From Sphaerochaeta globosa str. Buddy (GTDB taxonomy: Bacteria; Spirochaetota; Spirochaetia; Sphaerochaetales; Sphaerochaetaceae), in the NCBI RefSeq assembly GCF_000190435.1, contig NC_015152.1, positions 2,238,458 to 2,302,457 of the forward strand: DNA of 64,000 bases. Reading direction: 5' to 3'. The notes under the pieces are model-generated. The model did no database searches and was not told the origin of the DNA. It was given only the letters and a program-made list of their open reading frames with translations. Position numbers and translations under genes: made by a program. Every line of letters starts with the position of its first letter. Position 1 is the stretch's first letter. Positions 42,156-49,643 of this stretch are shown here, piece by piece.

Positions 42156-43069
42156 TGTGCACCTCCCTTGGTTTTGGCAACCTTTTTGCCATACCGGTTG
42201 GACTCACGCCCAAGCAGGCCCTGAGGCCGCCAAATCATCATGACAACGAGAATCAAGCCAAAGAGAATCTGCTTGAACTGGGGAGGAATGACACTGGAAA
42301 GCCCGGTCAGCTGGGGCAAATAACTGATAAGCTGGATAATGAAGGCTCCAAGAATCGAGGCCTTGAAGTTACCCATTCCCCCGAGAACGACCATACACAG
42401 CACCATGATGGAAACCATGAAGGTATAGGTTCCCGGAGTCACCGAAAGGGTGAATACTGCTTGGAAGGAACCGGCAATGCCGGCAACCGATGCACCAAGG
42501 ATGAACGCGTACACCTTGTATTTGGTAATGTTGATACCCATTGATTGCGCAGCAATCTCATCCTCACGAACTGCGGTGAGCGCCCTACCCATGCGAGAAC
42601 GGGCAAGTCGCTGAAACAGCAGATAGGCAATCAGAACGGTTATGATGAGTATAAATAGGAAAGCGTACTTTTTGTAGGGATTCAGAGTGAAACCGAAGAG
42701 GACCGGCATGGGAATCTTCTGGATTCCCATGGGACCGTTGGTAACCTTGTCCCAGTTGTTCAGCACATTGCGTACGATCTCCCCGAAACCCAGGGTGGCA
42801 ATAGCAAGATAGTCGCCCTTAAGTCTGAGTGTCGGAAGACCGATAACAAGCCCAAAGAAGGCACTCAACAGCGCAGCCACGGGCAGGGTCGCCCAGAATG
42901 ACCAGCCAAAACGGGTAGCCAAAATAGCGGTAGCATAGCTGCCGATGGCAAAAAAACCCGCCTGTGTGAGACTGAGCATGCCACCGTACCCGGTGATGAT
43001 ATTCTGGCCAAGGGCCATCAAGGCATAAATGCCTGCATAAATCAGGATGAGCAAGAAGAAATTGAACAT
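42152..43069 (-). CDS. livM: Branched-chain amino acid ABC transporter permease LivM
   Basis: 305-aa membrane permease with about 8-10 helices. GYGGMLSLTQAGFFAIGSY is the LivM signature, and the coupling segment RMGRALTAVREDEIAAQSMGI contacts the ATPase. The start at 43069, with AAGGAG 9 nt upstream, is preferred to a longer one with a polar, non-membrane N-terminus. It begins one base after livH. Confidence 0.93.
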   Translation of the reverse strand: MFNFFLLILIYAGIYALMALGQNIITGYGGMLSLTQAGFFAIGSYATAILATRFGWSFWATLPVAALLSAFFGLVIGLPTLRLKGDYLAIATLGFGEIVRNVLNNWDKVTNGPMGIQKIPMPVLFGFTLNPYKKYAFLFILIITVLIAYLLFQRLARSRMGRALTAVREDEIAAQSMGINITKYKVYAFILGASVAGIAGSFQAVFTLSVTPGTYTFMVSIMVLCMVVLGGMGNFKASILGAFIIQLISYLPQLTGLSSVIPPQFKQILFGLILVVMMIWRPQGLLGRESNRYGKKVAKTKGGAQ

Positions 43070-43070
43070 A

Positions 43071-43988
43071 TTATACTTTCTCCTTTTCGACCTTGCCGAA
43101 GAGTCCTTCCGGTTTAACCAACAGGATGATGATAAGGACACCGAAAGCGATGGTATCCTTCAATCCGGTGGGAATGCCAAAGATTGCGACTCCGAAGGTT
43201 TCCAGCAATCCCAGGAGAATGCCGCCAAACATCGCACCACTAATATTGCCGATACCACCAACGACAGCAGCCACGAAGGCCTTCAAGCCAGTCATGGTTC
43301 CCATGGTTGCATAGACTTTAAAATCCAAGGCTATCAGAATGCCGCCAACGGCTGCCAAGGCGCTACCAATTGCAAAGGTCATGCTTATGACGCGGTTGAC
43401 GCTGATACCCATCAGCATTGCCGTCCCCTGATCAAGGCTGGTGGCACGCATTGCCTTGCCCATGCGGGTCTTATCGACAAACAGCTTGAGGATGATCATC
43501 ATTGCCAGCGACACCACCAGAATGAGAATCTGATGCGGGGTAATCACAACGTCTCCCAAGTGAACAGGAGTGTTGTCAAACGGATAATTGAATTTCCTTG
43601 AGTGGGTGCCGAACATCCATGCAGCACCATTGCTGAGAATGAATGAAACACCAATTGCACTAAGGAGCGGGGCAAGACGTGTCGCCTTGCGTAGTGGCTT
43701 ATAGGCCACCCGTTCGATGAACATCCCCAGCAGTGCACTGAATGCCATACTGATAAGCATGGCCAAGAAGAAGGCTACGATTGTCCACAAGCCAAGCGGG
43801 GAAGAACCCCGAAGCAAGTCAAAAAAGAACAACCCTACATACGCGCCTACCATCAAGACGTCACCATGGGCGAAGTTAATAAATTTCAGAATGCCGTACA
43901 CCATGGTATATCCAAGTGCTATCAGGGCGTAGATACCACCCAAAGTCAGGCCATTCATCAAATGTTGGAAGAATTCAGCAATTCCCAC
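43071..43988 (-). CDS. livH: Branched-chain amino acid ABC transporter permease LivH
   Basis: 305-aa permease. GLTLGGIYALIALGYTMVYGI and the coupling helix RMGKAMRATSLDQGTAML are typical. GTG start at 43988 with GGAGAG upstream. Separated from livK by a hairpin terminator or attenuator. Confidence 0.93.
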   Translation of the reverse strand: MGIAEFFQHLMNGLTLGGIYALIALGYTMVYGILKFINFAHGDVLMVGAYVGLFFFDLLRGSSPLGLWTIVAFFLAMLISMAFSALLGMFIERVAYKPLRKATRLAPLLSAIGVSFILSNGAAWMFGTHSRKFNYPFDNTPVHLGDVVITPHQILILVVSLAMMIILKLFVDKTRMGKAMRATSLDQGTAMLMGISVNRVISMTFAIGSALAAVGGILIALDFKVYATMGTMTGLKAFVAAVVGGIGNISGAMFGGILLGLLETFGVAIFGIPTGLKDTIAFGVLIIILLVKPEGLFGKVEKEKV

Positions 43989-44035
43989 GATGCTCTCTCC
44001 TTCGTACGAGAACTGAACAGAACATAACATGAAAA

Positions 44036-44058
44036 GACCGGTGTAAACAACACCGGTC
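44036..44058 (-). terminator. Hairpin terminator/attenuator between livK and livH
   Basis: Minus-strand arms GACCGGTGT and ACACCGGTC with a 5-nt loop, followed by TTTTC. It would end part of the transcripts after livK so that the binding protein outnumbers the membrane complex. Confidence 0.75.
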
Positions 44059-44095
44059 CTCCCATTTCCCGCAAGACCGGGAACACTTTTAGACC

Positions 44096-45268
44096 TTAGT
44101 CAATCTGGACGAGCTTTCCATCCACAACTGTGTAGGTTCCAAGATACTCGGGAGTAGTCTTGTTGACCTTGTACAGTCCCTGGTAGGCTACCAAGTCACC
44201 ATTCTCAGCAAAGTTGACGGTTCCGGTTACACCGGCATAATCCTTGGTTGCAGCAATTGCATCACGGATAGCCTTGCGATCGAACTTGCCGGTTGCCTTG
44301 TAAACCTTGTCCATGGCTGCAAGCAGAATGTTGGTGCCATCGTAGGCGTTGGTGGCAAAGCTATCGGGGCCTACGCCATATTTGGCCTTGTAGTCGGCAA
44401 CAAACTTGCTATAGGACGGGCTTTCCTTGACCTTGGCGGGACCGACATAGACAACACCATCGGTGAAACCACCGGCGAGGTTGTAAATCTCAGGGTTGGA
44501 GAATCCGTCACAGGAAAGGAACGGAATCTTCATGCCAAGCTGGGAAGCCTGCTCAAGAATCTGAGCCATCTCAGCGGTATAGTTGGGGATGTAAATGGCC
44601 TGGGGATTGGCGGAGCGAATCTTGGTCAGCTGGGTTTTGAAATCCTTGTCGCCGACATTGAAAGCTTCAGCAATCGTTACCTTGCCGCCAGCTGCCTCAA
44701 AGGAAGCAGTCATGCCCTGATACAAACCCTGGCTGTAGTCGTTCTTGGCATACAGGACACCGATGGTGCTGTAGCCGAGCTTCTCGAAGAAGTAGCGACC
44801 AGCAACCTCGCCCTGCAAGCCGTCAGATACAACGGTGCGGAATACAAAGTCACCAATGTTGGTGATGTCTGCATGGGTAGCCGAGGGGCTGATCATTACG
44901 ATGCCTTCATTCTGTACGCGTTCGCCGACTGCGAAACTTACGCCAGTGAAAACAGGTCCGATCAGACCAACAATCTTATCAGAGGAGGAGAGTTTCTCGA
45001 TTGAGGAGAGACCCTTCTCAACGTTTCCTTCAGAATCTTCAGTTACCAGTACTACGGGGAGCTTGCCGCCAATACCACCCTTTGCGTTGAACTCTCCAAC
45101 AGCAAGCATGGCAGAGTTGTTGCTCAATACTCCATAGTTGGCATAGTCACCGGTCATAGGACCGATAAAGCCAATTTTCGGGCTGGCTGCTTCACCACCG
45201 CCCTGAGCAAAGGCAGGAAAGGACAATACGGCCAAGATGGCCAACAAAACAAACAGGCTTTTCTTCAT
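44096..45268 (-). CDS. livK: Branched-chain amino acid binding protein LivK
   Basis: 390-aa periplasmic binding protein. A signal peptide precedes the mature sequence (MKKSLFVLLAILAVLSFPAFA). The KIGFIGPMTGDYANYG start and the AYDGTNILLAAMDK segment fit the Leu/Ile/Val family. The start at 45268 has GGAGG 8 nt upstream. Promoter TTGCAT-N17-TATAAC lies at 45321-45349. Confidence 0.95.
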   Translation of the reverse strand: MKKSLFVLLAILAVLSFPAFAQGGGEAASPKIGFIGPMTGDYANYGVLSNNSAMLAVGEFNAKGGIGGKLPVVLVTEDSEGNVEKGLSSIEKLSSSDKIVGLIGPVFTGVSFAVGERVQNEGIVMISPSATHADITNIGDFVFRTVVSDGLQGEVAGRYFFEKLGYSTIGVLYAKNDYSQGLYQGMTASFEAAGGKVTIAEAFNVGDKDFKTQLTKIRSANPQAIYIPNYTAEMAQILEQASQLGMKIPFLSCDGFSNPEIYNLAGGFTDGVVYVGPAKVKESPSYSKFVADYKAKYGVGPDSFATNAYDGTNILLAAMDKVYKATGKFDRKAIRDAIAATKDYAGVTGTVNFAENGDLVAYQGLYKVNKTTPEYLGTYTVVDGKLVQID

Positions 45269-45320
45269 CTTTGGTACCTCCAAATAAAGTCCGACAGTAT
45301 TCTATCGGAACATTTACTTG

Positions 45321-45349
45321 GTTATACAATAACAAGTATATTTATGCAA
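45321..45349 (-). promoter_or_regulatory. Promoter of livKHMGF
   Basis: Minus strand TTGCAT (45349-45344), 17-bp spacer, TATAAC (45326-45321). The region 45269-45504 holds nothing else clear except the mscL promoter, and is AT-rich. Confidence 0.55.
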
Positions 45350-45464
45350 TATTTAGTCACTGTTATTTGAAAATTTTCCCGGTTATGGTTATAAAAAAGC
45401 CTGAGAGCCTTCATATGTCACTTTCTTGCGGTACCTTCTTTGCTGTCCACATTTCCTAGTAACG

Positions 45465-45473
45465 TGCTATACT
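45465..45473 (+). promoter_or_regulatory. Extended -10 promoter of mscL
   Basis: TGC followed by TATACT (45468-45473). No good -35. The start near 45480 leaves a 25-nt leader with GGAGG. Confidence 0.55.
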
Positions 45474-45504
45474 CAATACAGAAACTCATTATTTGGAGGC
45501 CTCT

Positions 45505-45954
45505 ATGGCAGGGAAAAGCAAGATGCTCGGTGAATTCAAAACATTCATAACACGGGGAAACGTCATGGATTTGGCTGTTGGTATCATTATCGGCAGTGCA
45601 TTTACCGCGATAATCAATTCGTTGGTCAAGGACATTCTCATGCCCTTCATCGGCCTCATTCTCGGAGGAGTCAGCTTTATCGACCTGAAGATCGTCATTA
45701 CCGAAGCAACTGCCGAGACGGCTGAAGTAGCAATCATGTACGGCAATTTCATTCAGAAAGTCGTCGATTTCCTCATTATTGCATTTGTCGTTTTCATGAT
45801 CGTGCGCACAATCAATCGCCTTCGTGAACGCCTTGATGCAAAGAAACGGGAAGAAGAGAAAGCCAAGGCCGCAGCAACCCCGGCACCTGCTCCGGTTACT
45901 TCTGCCGATGTTGTTCTGCTTACTGAAATCAGAGACCTGCTGAAGAAGAAATAA
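45505..45954 (+). CDS. mscL: Large-conductance mechanosensitive channel
   Basis: 149-aa channel that opens on membrane tension during osmotic downshock. The first helix has the signature GNVMDLAVGIIIGSAFTAIINSLV, then the periplasmic loop, a second helix (VVDFLIIAFVVFMIVRTI) and a charged C-terminal helix with an Ala/Pro linker. GGAGG (45495-45499) precedes the ATG at 45505. Confidence 0.97.
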   Translation: MAGKSKMLGEFKTFITRGNVMDLAVGIIIGSAFTAIINSLVKDILMPFIGLILGGVSFIDLKIVITEATAETAEVAIMYGNFIQKVVDFLIIAFVVFMIVRTINRLRERLDAKKREEEKAKAAATPAPAPVTSADVVLLTEIRDLLKKK

Positions 45955-45965
45955 AGCGTACAGCA

Positions 45966-45999
45966 GCAAGGGGAAGAAGTTTTCACTCCCTCCCCTTGC
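45966..45999 (+). terminator. Hairpin after mscL
   Basis: Arms GCAAGGGGA and TCCCCTTGC around 16 nt. It lacks a T-tract and overlaps the -35 of the tRNA promoter, so it is at best a weak terminator. Confidence 0.4.
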
Positions 46000-46024
46000 A
46001 ACCGGTTTCCATTTACAGTACTAT
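45996..46024 (+). promoter_or_regulatory. Promoter of tRNA-Arg
   Basis: TTGCAA (45996-46001), 17-bp spacer, TACTAT (46019-46024). The same boxes and spacing precede the radical SAM gene at 53113-53141. Confidence 0.55.
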
Positions 46025-46037
46025 CGATTTTGCATTA

Positions 46038-46111
46038 GCTCCTGTAGCTCAGCTGGATAGAGCACTTCCCTCCTAAGGAAGGGGTCGCGCGTTCGAATCG
46101 CACCAGGGGCA
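46038..46111 (+). tRNA. tRNA-Arg (anticodon CCT)
   Basis: 74-nt cloverleaf. The acceptor arms GCTCCTG (46038-46044) and CAGGGGC (46104-46110) pair with one G-T. The anticodon loop CTCCTAA is closed by CTTCC/GGAAG, anticodon CCT, reading AGG. The T loop is TTCGAAT; its stem has one C-A mismatch (46088-46102). Discriminator A. The 3' CCA is not encoded. Confidence 0.95.
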
Positions 46112-46116
46112 TGTAC

Positions 46117-46146
46117 GAGAGGCTGTTTTCCAGCCTCTCTTTTTTA
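46117..46146 (+). terminator. Terminator of tRNA-Arg
   Basis: Arms GAGAGGCTG and CAGCCTCTC with a 5-nt loop, followed by six T. The M24 peptidase gene on the minus strand ends just beyond. Confidence 0.92.
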
Positions 46147-46151
46147 TGCTC

Positions 46152-47375
46152 TCAGAGTATCTCCTCGATGACCAGCGGGTATTTGGACAAAGGCTCGCAA
46201 CCATTCTCTGTTATAAGAATCGGATTTTCATAGCGGAAGCCTATTCCCTCTTCCATGCTGGCATACTGCATGGCACAGATAACCATCTCACCTTTCTGGT
46301 ACACATGGTCAGGGTTTGTCCAATAGGGGAACGGACCTTCCATGGCATGCCCTATTCTCCACTCATCACCAAAGAGCCCTATTCCATGCTCACAGCCGGG
46401 CAGCAAAAAGTCGGAGCAATCCAGAACCTCCGCCCTATCCATCATCACCTGGGCAAGAATGGAGGGAGTAACACCTGCCTTGTAATTGTCCAATACGGTC
46501 TGAACCAAGTCCACAAAGTTGTCTGCATGACGCCGCTGGCGTTTTGTGGCAGGACCGATCAGGTAATTGTGCGAGTGGTCGCCCAGTGCAAGGTGGAACA
46601 TCGAGTGCAAATCCACCATCAAAGGCTCCCCGGCTGCCAGTTCTTTGGTAGTCGGCGGCGTGCAGGCTCCCAATGCCGTCCTATACCCGCTGGAAATCTC
46701 ATTGAGCCCTGCAAAGTTCCATTCCGATACCGACCCCTCTTTACGCATGGCAAGAGCAGCAATGCCGCCCACTACCGTTTCCGTCAGGTGTTTCCAGCCA
46801 CCATTACTGAGCGCTTCAAACACAGCCTTCTGCCCTACATCCACGATGCGTGAAGCCTCACGGAAGCGAGCGATGGTACCCGCATCCTTGATGATGGAAA
46901 GCTCATCGACCAGATGGTGTGCGTTGATAAGAGTCCACCCCTCCAAGGCCCCTTCCAACTGAGTGTATTCGTAATGGCTGAGATTGCCTTCTGCTGTATA
47001 GGTAGCAATACCGTCCTCAATACCCAGCCTGCCACGTTCTATGCCCAGGTCCTCCGTCAGACAGGCAGCGATAAGGCTTATCGGATCCTGTCCTCCCATC
47101 GGGGCATAGGCCCGAACGTTGTCGGTACTAAGCCATGTCTCATCACCAACGCGGGTGGCATCGACGATAAAGGTATGGAGAATCGGTTCTCCCGTACGGG
47201 GGATAACCACATAGCTGCGCCAAGGGATGAACGCATCCAAAAGAAAACTGAGCGTGCGGGGGCGGGTACCCAAATAGGCGTCCAGGCCCTCTTTTTCCAT
47301 AGCCTTCTGTAGGTCCTGTACGCGCTTACGATTGTCGATGTAATACGGACTGGTTAGTTCAAGTCTGTTTCCCAT
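46152..47375 (-). CDS. M24-family peptidase (Xaa-Pro aminopeptidase-like)
   Basis: 407-aa pita-bread-fold metallopeptidase homologue. The N-terminal creatinase-like domain (about 1-155) is followed by the metal domain. Likely ligands are Asp in MVDLHSMF, Asp in ALGDHSHNYLIG, His in GCEHGIGLFGDEW, and Glu in the C-terminal GIGFRYENPILIT. Substrate unknown: M24 proteins include Xaa-Pro peptidases, creatinases and DMSP lyases. The start at 47375 has GGAGG 7 nt upstream. Third gene of the TetR-SCP2-M24 operon; the SCP2 stop is 2 nt away. Confidence 0.85.
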   Translation of the reverse strand: MGNRLELTSPYYIDNRKRVQDLQKAMEKEGLDAYLGTRPRTLSFLLDAFIPWRSYVVIPRTGEPILHTFIVDATRVGDETWLSTDNVRAYAPMGGQDPISLIAACLTEDLGIERGRLGIEDGIATYTAEGNLSHYEYTQLEGALEGWTLINAHHLVDELSIIKDAGTIARFREASRIVDVGQKAVFEALSNGGWKHLTETVVGGIAALAMRKEGSVSEWNFAGLNEISSGYRTALGACTPPTTKELAAGEPLMVDLHSMFHLALGDHSHNYLIGPATKRQRRHADNFVDLVQTVLDNYKAGVTPSILAQVMMDRAEVLDCSDFLLPGCEHGIGLFGDEWRIGHAMEGPFPYWTNPDHVYQKGEMVICAMQYASMEEGIGFRYENPILITENGCEPLSKYPLVIEEIL

Positions 47376-47377
47376 GT

Positions 47378-47788
47378 TCAAGCCTCCACATAGTCGGTCG
47401 GAATCATACTGAGAATTTTATTGACCCGGTCTGCAAGCGGTGCAAGCCTGACCGCTTTTGCCATATTGCCTTTGAGGCGAAGCTTTCCCGTCATCAAGGC
47501 CCGGGTGCTGCTCAATTCTCCCCGGGTTATCGAGGAAAAAACCGAGTACGAACCGCGAATTATGAATTCCGCCTCCGGAGCTGGTACCTCACCGGTCTCG
47601 AACTGTACCACCTTGCCATTCTCGCACTTCAAAAAGAGAAAGTACTCTTTCCCCTCGGGGCCGTGTTCGTAAATATCCACCATCGAAGTTGTCACATTGT
47701 GCATTTTCTCCGGATCTATCTCGCTGACCAGCAGCTTTATCCCCTCATCCCGCCAAGCCTTGCTCAAATACCTCAACTTCTCATCCAT
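47378..47788 (-). CDS. SCP-2-like sterol/lipid carrier domain protein
   Basis: 136-aa protein fitting the SCP2 fold in its second half: a strand with EAEFIIRGSYSVFSSITRGEL, then TRALMTGKLRLKGNMAKAVRLAPLADRV. This is the usual alternation of strands and a helix lining a hydrophobic pocket. Bacterial members bind acyl-CoA or other lipids. AAGGAGG upstream. Operon with TetR and an M24 peptidase. Confidence 0.8.
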   Translation of the reverse strand: MDEKLRYLSKAWRDEGIKLLVSEIDPEKMHNVTTSMVDIYEHGPEGKEYFLFLKCENGKVVQFETGEVPAPEAEFIIRGSYSVFSSITRGELSSTRALMTGKLRLKGNMAKAVRLAPLADRVNKILSMIPTDYVEA

Positions 47789-47792
47789 GCTC

Positions 47793-48413
47793 TCAATCCT
47801 CCTTATGCGTCTCGCGGGCCAACAGCCCGTTCAATACCAAATCAAGGCTTTGGGAAAAGCGCCTTTCTTCGCTGCCCGATTCCTCAACATAGGCTCGCTC
47901 AATCGAAAACCGGTAGAGCGAGAAAAGAATCTGGGCGGCAAGCTGTACATCCTCAACGAAAAATTCTTTCGCATCCACAGCTTCCTGGATGACCGAGGCC
48001 AACAACTGGACTGACTTTTCATTGATGTGAGCGAAGGGATCGGTTCCATCCAACACAGGAAAAAGCGCAGGATCACTGGCTAGAATCCTTCTGAGCCTCG
48101 TCTCCTTCTGCATATAGGAAAAGGCGCTCATGCACAGTGCCTTGAACCGCTCAAGCGGTTGCTGTTGAGCTCTGGCCTGCTGTAGGGCATACGATTGCCA
48201 CCTCTCAAAAGCATAGGCCACACACTGTATATAGAGATCTTGCTTGTCTTTGACATAGCGATAGAGGGTACCCACAGCAACCTGCATGCGAAGGGCAATA
48301 TCCTCCATGCTGGTCTTGCGATACCCATATTCAGAGAACACCGACAAGGCAGTCTCAAAGAGCTGCTGTTTGCGCTTTTGTCCTTTAGGTGAAAAAGTGA
48401 AGATTTCATTCAT
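47793..48413 (-). CDS. TetR-family regulator
   Basis: 206-aa repressor. The HTH at about residues 20-60 (ALSVFSEYGYRKTSMEDIALRMQV, GTLYRYVKDKQDLY) is typical; the rest is a helical ligand domain. There is no Shine-Dalgarno. A minus-strand TTGACA-N16-TAATAT (48420-48447) would start the mRNA at the ATG. Two nested inverted repeats overlap this promoter, so autoregulation is likely. First gene of TetR-SCP2-M24; the lipid-type partner suggests a hydrophobic ligand. Confidence 0.9.
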   Translation of the reverse strand: MNEIFTFSPKGQKRKQQLFETALSVFSEYGYRKTSMEDIALRMQVAVGTLYRYVKDKQDLYIQCVAYAFERWQSYALQQARAQQQPLERFKALCMSAFSYMQKETRLRRILASDPALFPVLDGTDPFAHINEKSVQLLASVIQEAVDAKEFFVEDVQLAAQILFSLYRFSIERAYVEESGSEERRFSQSLDLVLNGLLARETHKED

Positions 48414-48419
48414 ATCTTC

Positions 48420-48480
48420 ATATTACACCCGATATTCCTGCTGTCAAGGTTGGGTATCGGAGAAATTGGAGGACAAGTGT
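48420..48480 (-). promoter_or_regulatory. TetR operon promoter with nested inverted repeats
   Basis: TTGACA (48447-48442), 16-bp spacer, TAATAT (48425-48420). ATTACAC and GTGTAAT flank the segment, and CCGATA and TATCGG lie inside it. The boxes fall within the repeats. A TetR operator is likely. Confidence 0.5.
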
Positions 48481-48489
48481 AATAGAAAA

Positions 48490-48511
48490 CCGCCTGCACA
48501 TTGGCAGACGG
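48490..48511 (-). terminator. Terminator after the PIN-domain gene
   Basis: Minus-strand arms CCGTCTGC and GCAGGCGG (one G-T pair), 6-nt loop, then TTTTC. It lies just past the stop at 48519. Confidence 0.75.
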
Positions 48512-48518
48512 TAGAGGG

Positions 48519-49631
48519 TCATAAAAGTATCAGCAGTAGGAGAATCAACAGCAACAGCACAAGGGGAAGTGCTATGAGGCCGATTTTGAACAGCTTCTTT
48601 CGTTGTTGCTCAAGCCTCTGTGCGACAGTTTGTTTGCTGCGCTCCACCTCGAGCCGTTTTTCCTCTTCCTCGAGTTTACGCTGACGCGCTTCCTCGGCTT
48701 TCAACTCAGCTTCACGTTTCTTCTTGTTTTCATCGACCTGCCTGGCTTCCTGTTCCTTCAAATCAAGGTAACAGCGTCCGCAAAGAACAAAGCCCTCACA
48801 ATCATGGAGATCGTCGTAATAGCTCTCATTGCATTCAGGGCAGATATAGCAACGCTTGAGCTTGCCCTCTTCCACCAGCTTGCACACCACCATGTGATGT
48901 TCATGCTCATGCAGCTCTTGTTTTCTGCCAAGCAATTTCTTCCACCAAGGAAAGGATACGTTGACCTGAGGCTGCTTCTCCAGTTCCTGGGCCAAGCGAA
49001 CGATCCGTTCACTCAAACCTCGGTCCTGTGTGATGAGAAGGAGGCTTTTGTTCGCCCCAACCTGCCTGAACAAAGAAACCAAATGGTCGTCGGCAATACC
49101 GGTACTACCGGTATCACCGATGCGCACCAGACCCCGCTTGGCGAGCTGACGGATTAAATCAGGACGGATGGTGGCGCGGACGCGCACCTCCAGATCCTTT
49201 TCAGGATTGTCCTTCAAGCCGTGAAGCTCTTCCATTGTTTTCTCAAGAATGAGCAACTTCTTCTTGCGTCGCTTGAGAATGGGCTCGGCATTGGTAACAA
49301 AATACAGGAAATAATCCAGCTGGATAATCGGAGCGGTATCGACATAAATTTCGTCGAAGGAGCGCAATTGTGCATCCAGCATCTCATTGTACGCTTCGTC
49401 AGTGGTGGCGAATCGTGAGCGGTCTCCGAGCTTGCATGCAATAATCTCCCGATACAAGATCAGTTCGTTTGCAGCCTTCGCTCCTTCCACCTTGATTCCT
49501 ACACTCCTGAGAATGCTTGCAATCTTCTCTTTGCCAAGGCGGAACTCCGAGCCCAGCACATCAAGTGCATTCTCCGAGGAAATAGTCTCCACCTTGAGAG
49601 CGGGGGCTCTTCTGCCCATTAGTTTTGCCAT
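48519..49631 (-). CDS. Tail-anchored PIN-domain protein with zinc ribbon
   Basis: 370-aa protein of a kind I cannot place. Residues about 94-215 look like a PIN nuclease domain: EIYVDTAPII (D98), EKTMEELHGL (E134/E135), GIADDHLV (D181/D182) and LLLITQDRGLSE (D203), the four acidic positions. A Cys zinc ribbon follows (C261, C264, C267, C284, C287; also C278). Then comes a Lys/Glu-rich coiled coil (about 290-346) and a single membrane helix at the extreme C-terminus (about 349-370), so the protein is anchored by its tail with the nuclease facing the cytosol. It lies 12 nt after topA and is probably co-transcribed. An RNA-turnover role is guesswork. Confidence 0.8.
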   Translation of the reverse strand: MAKLMGRRAPALKVETISSENALDVLGSEFRLGKEKIASILRSVGIKVEGAKAANELILYREIIACKLGDRSRFATTDEAYNEMLDAQLRSFDEIYVDTAPIIQLDYFLYFVTNAEPILKRRKKKLLILEKTMEELHGLKDNPEKDLEVRVRATIRPDLIRQLAKRGLVRIGDTGSTGIADDHLVSLFRQVGANKSLLLITQDRGLSERIVRLAQELEKQPQVNVSFPWWKKLLGRKQELHEHEHHMVVCKLVEEGKLKRCYICPECNESYYDDLHDCEGFVLCGRCYLDLKEQEARQVDENKKKREAELKAEEARQRKLEEEEKRLEVERSKQTVAQRLEQQRKKLFKIGLIALPLVLLLLILLLLILL

Positions 49632-49643
49632 GATATGGTTCCA

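Noticed and set aside
46146-46853. 235-aa reading frame antisense to the M24 peptidase
   Set aside because: Begins inside the tRNA terminator and mirrors a conserved gene.
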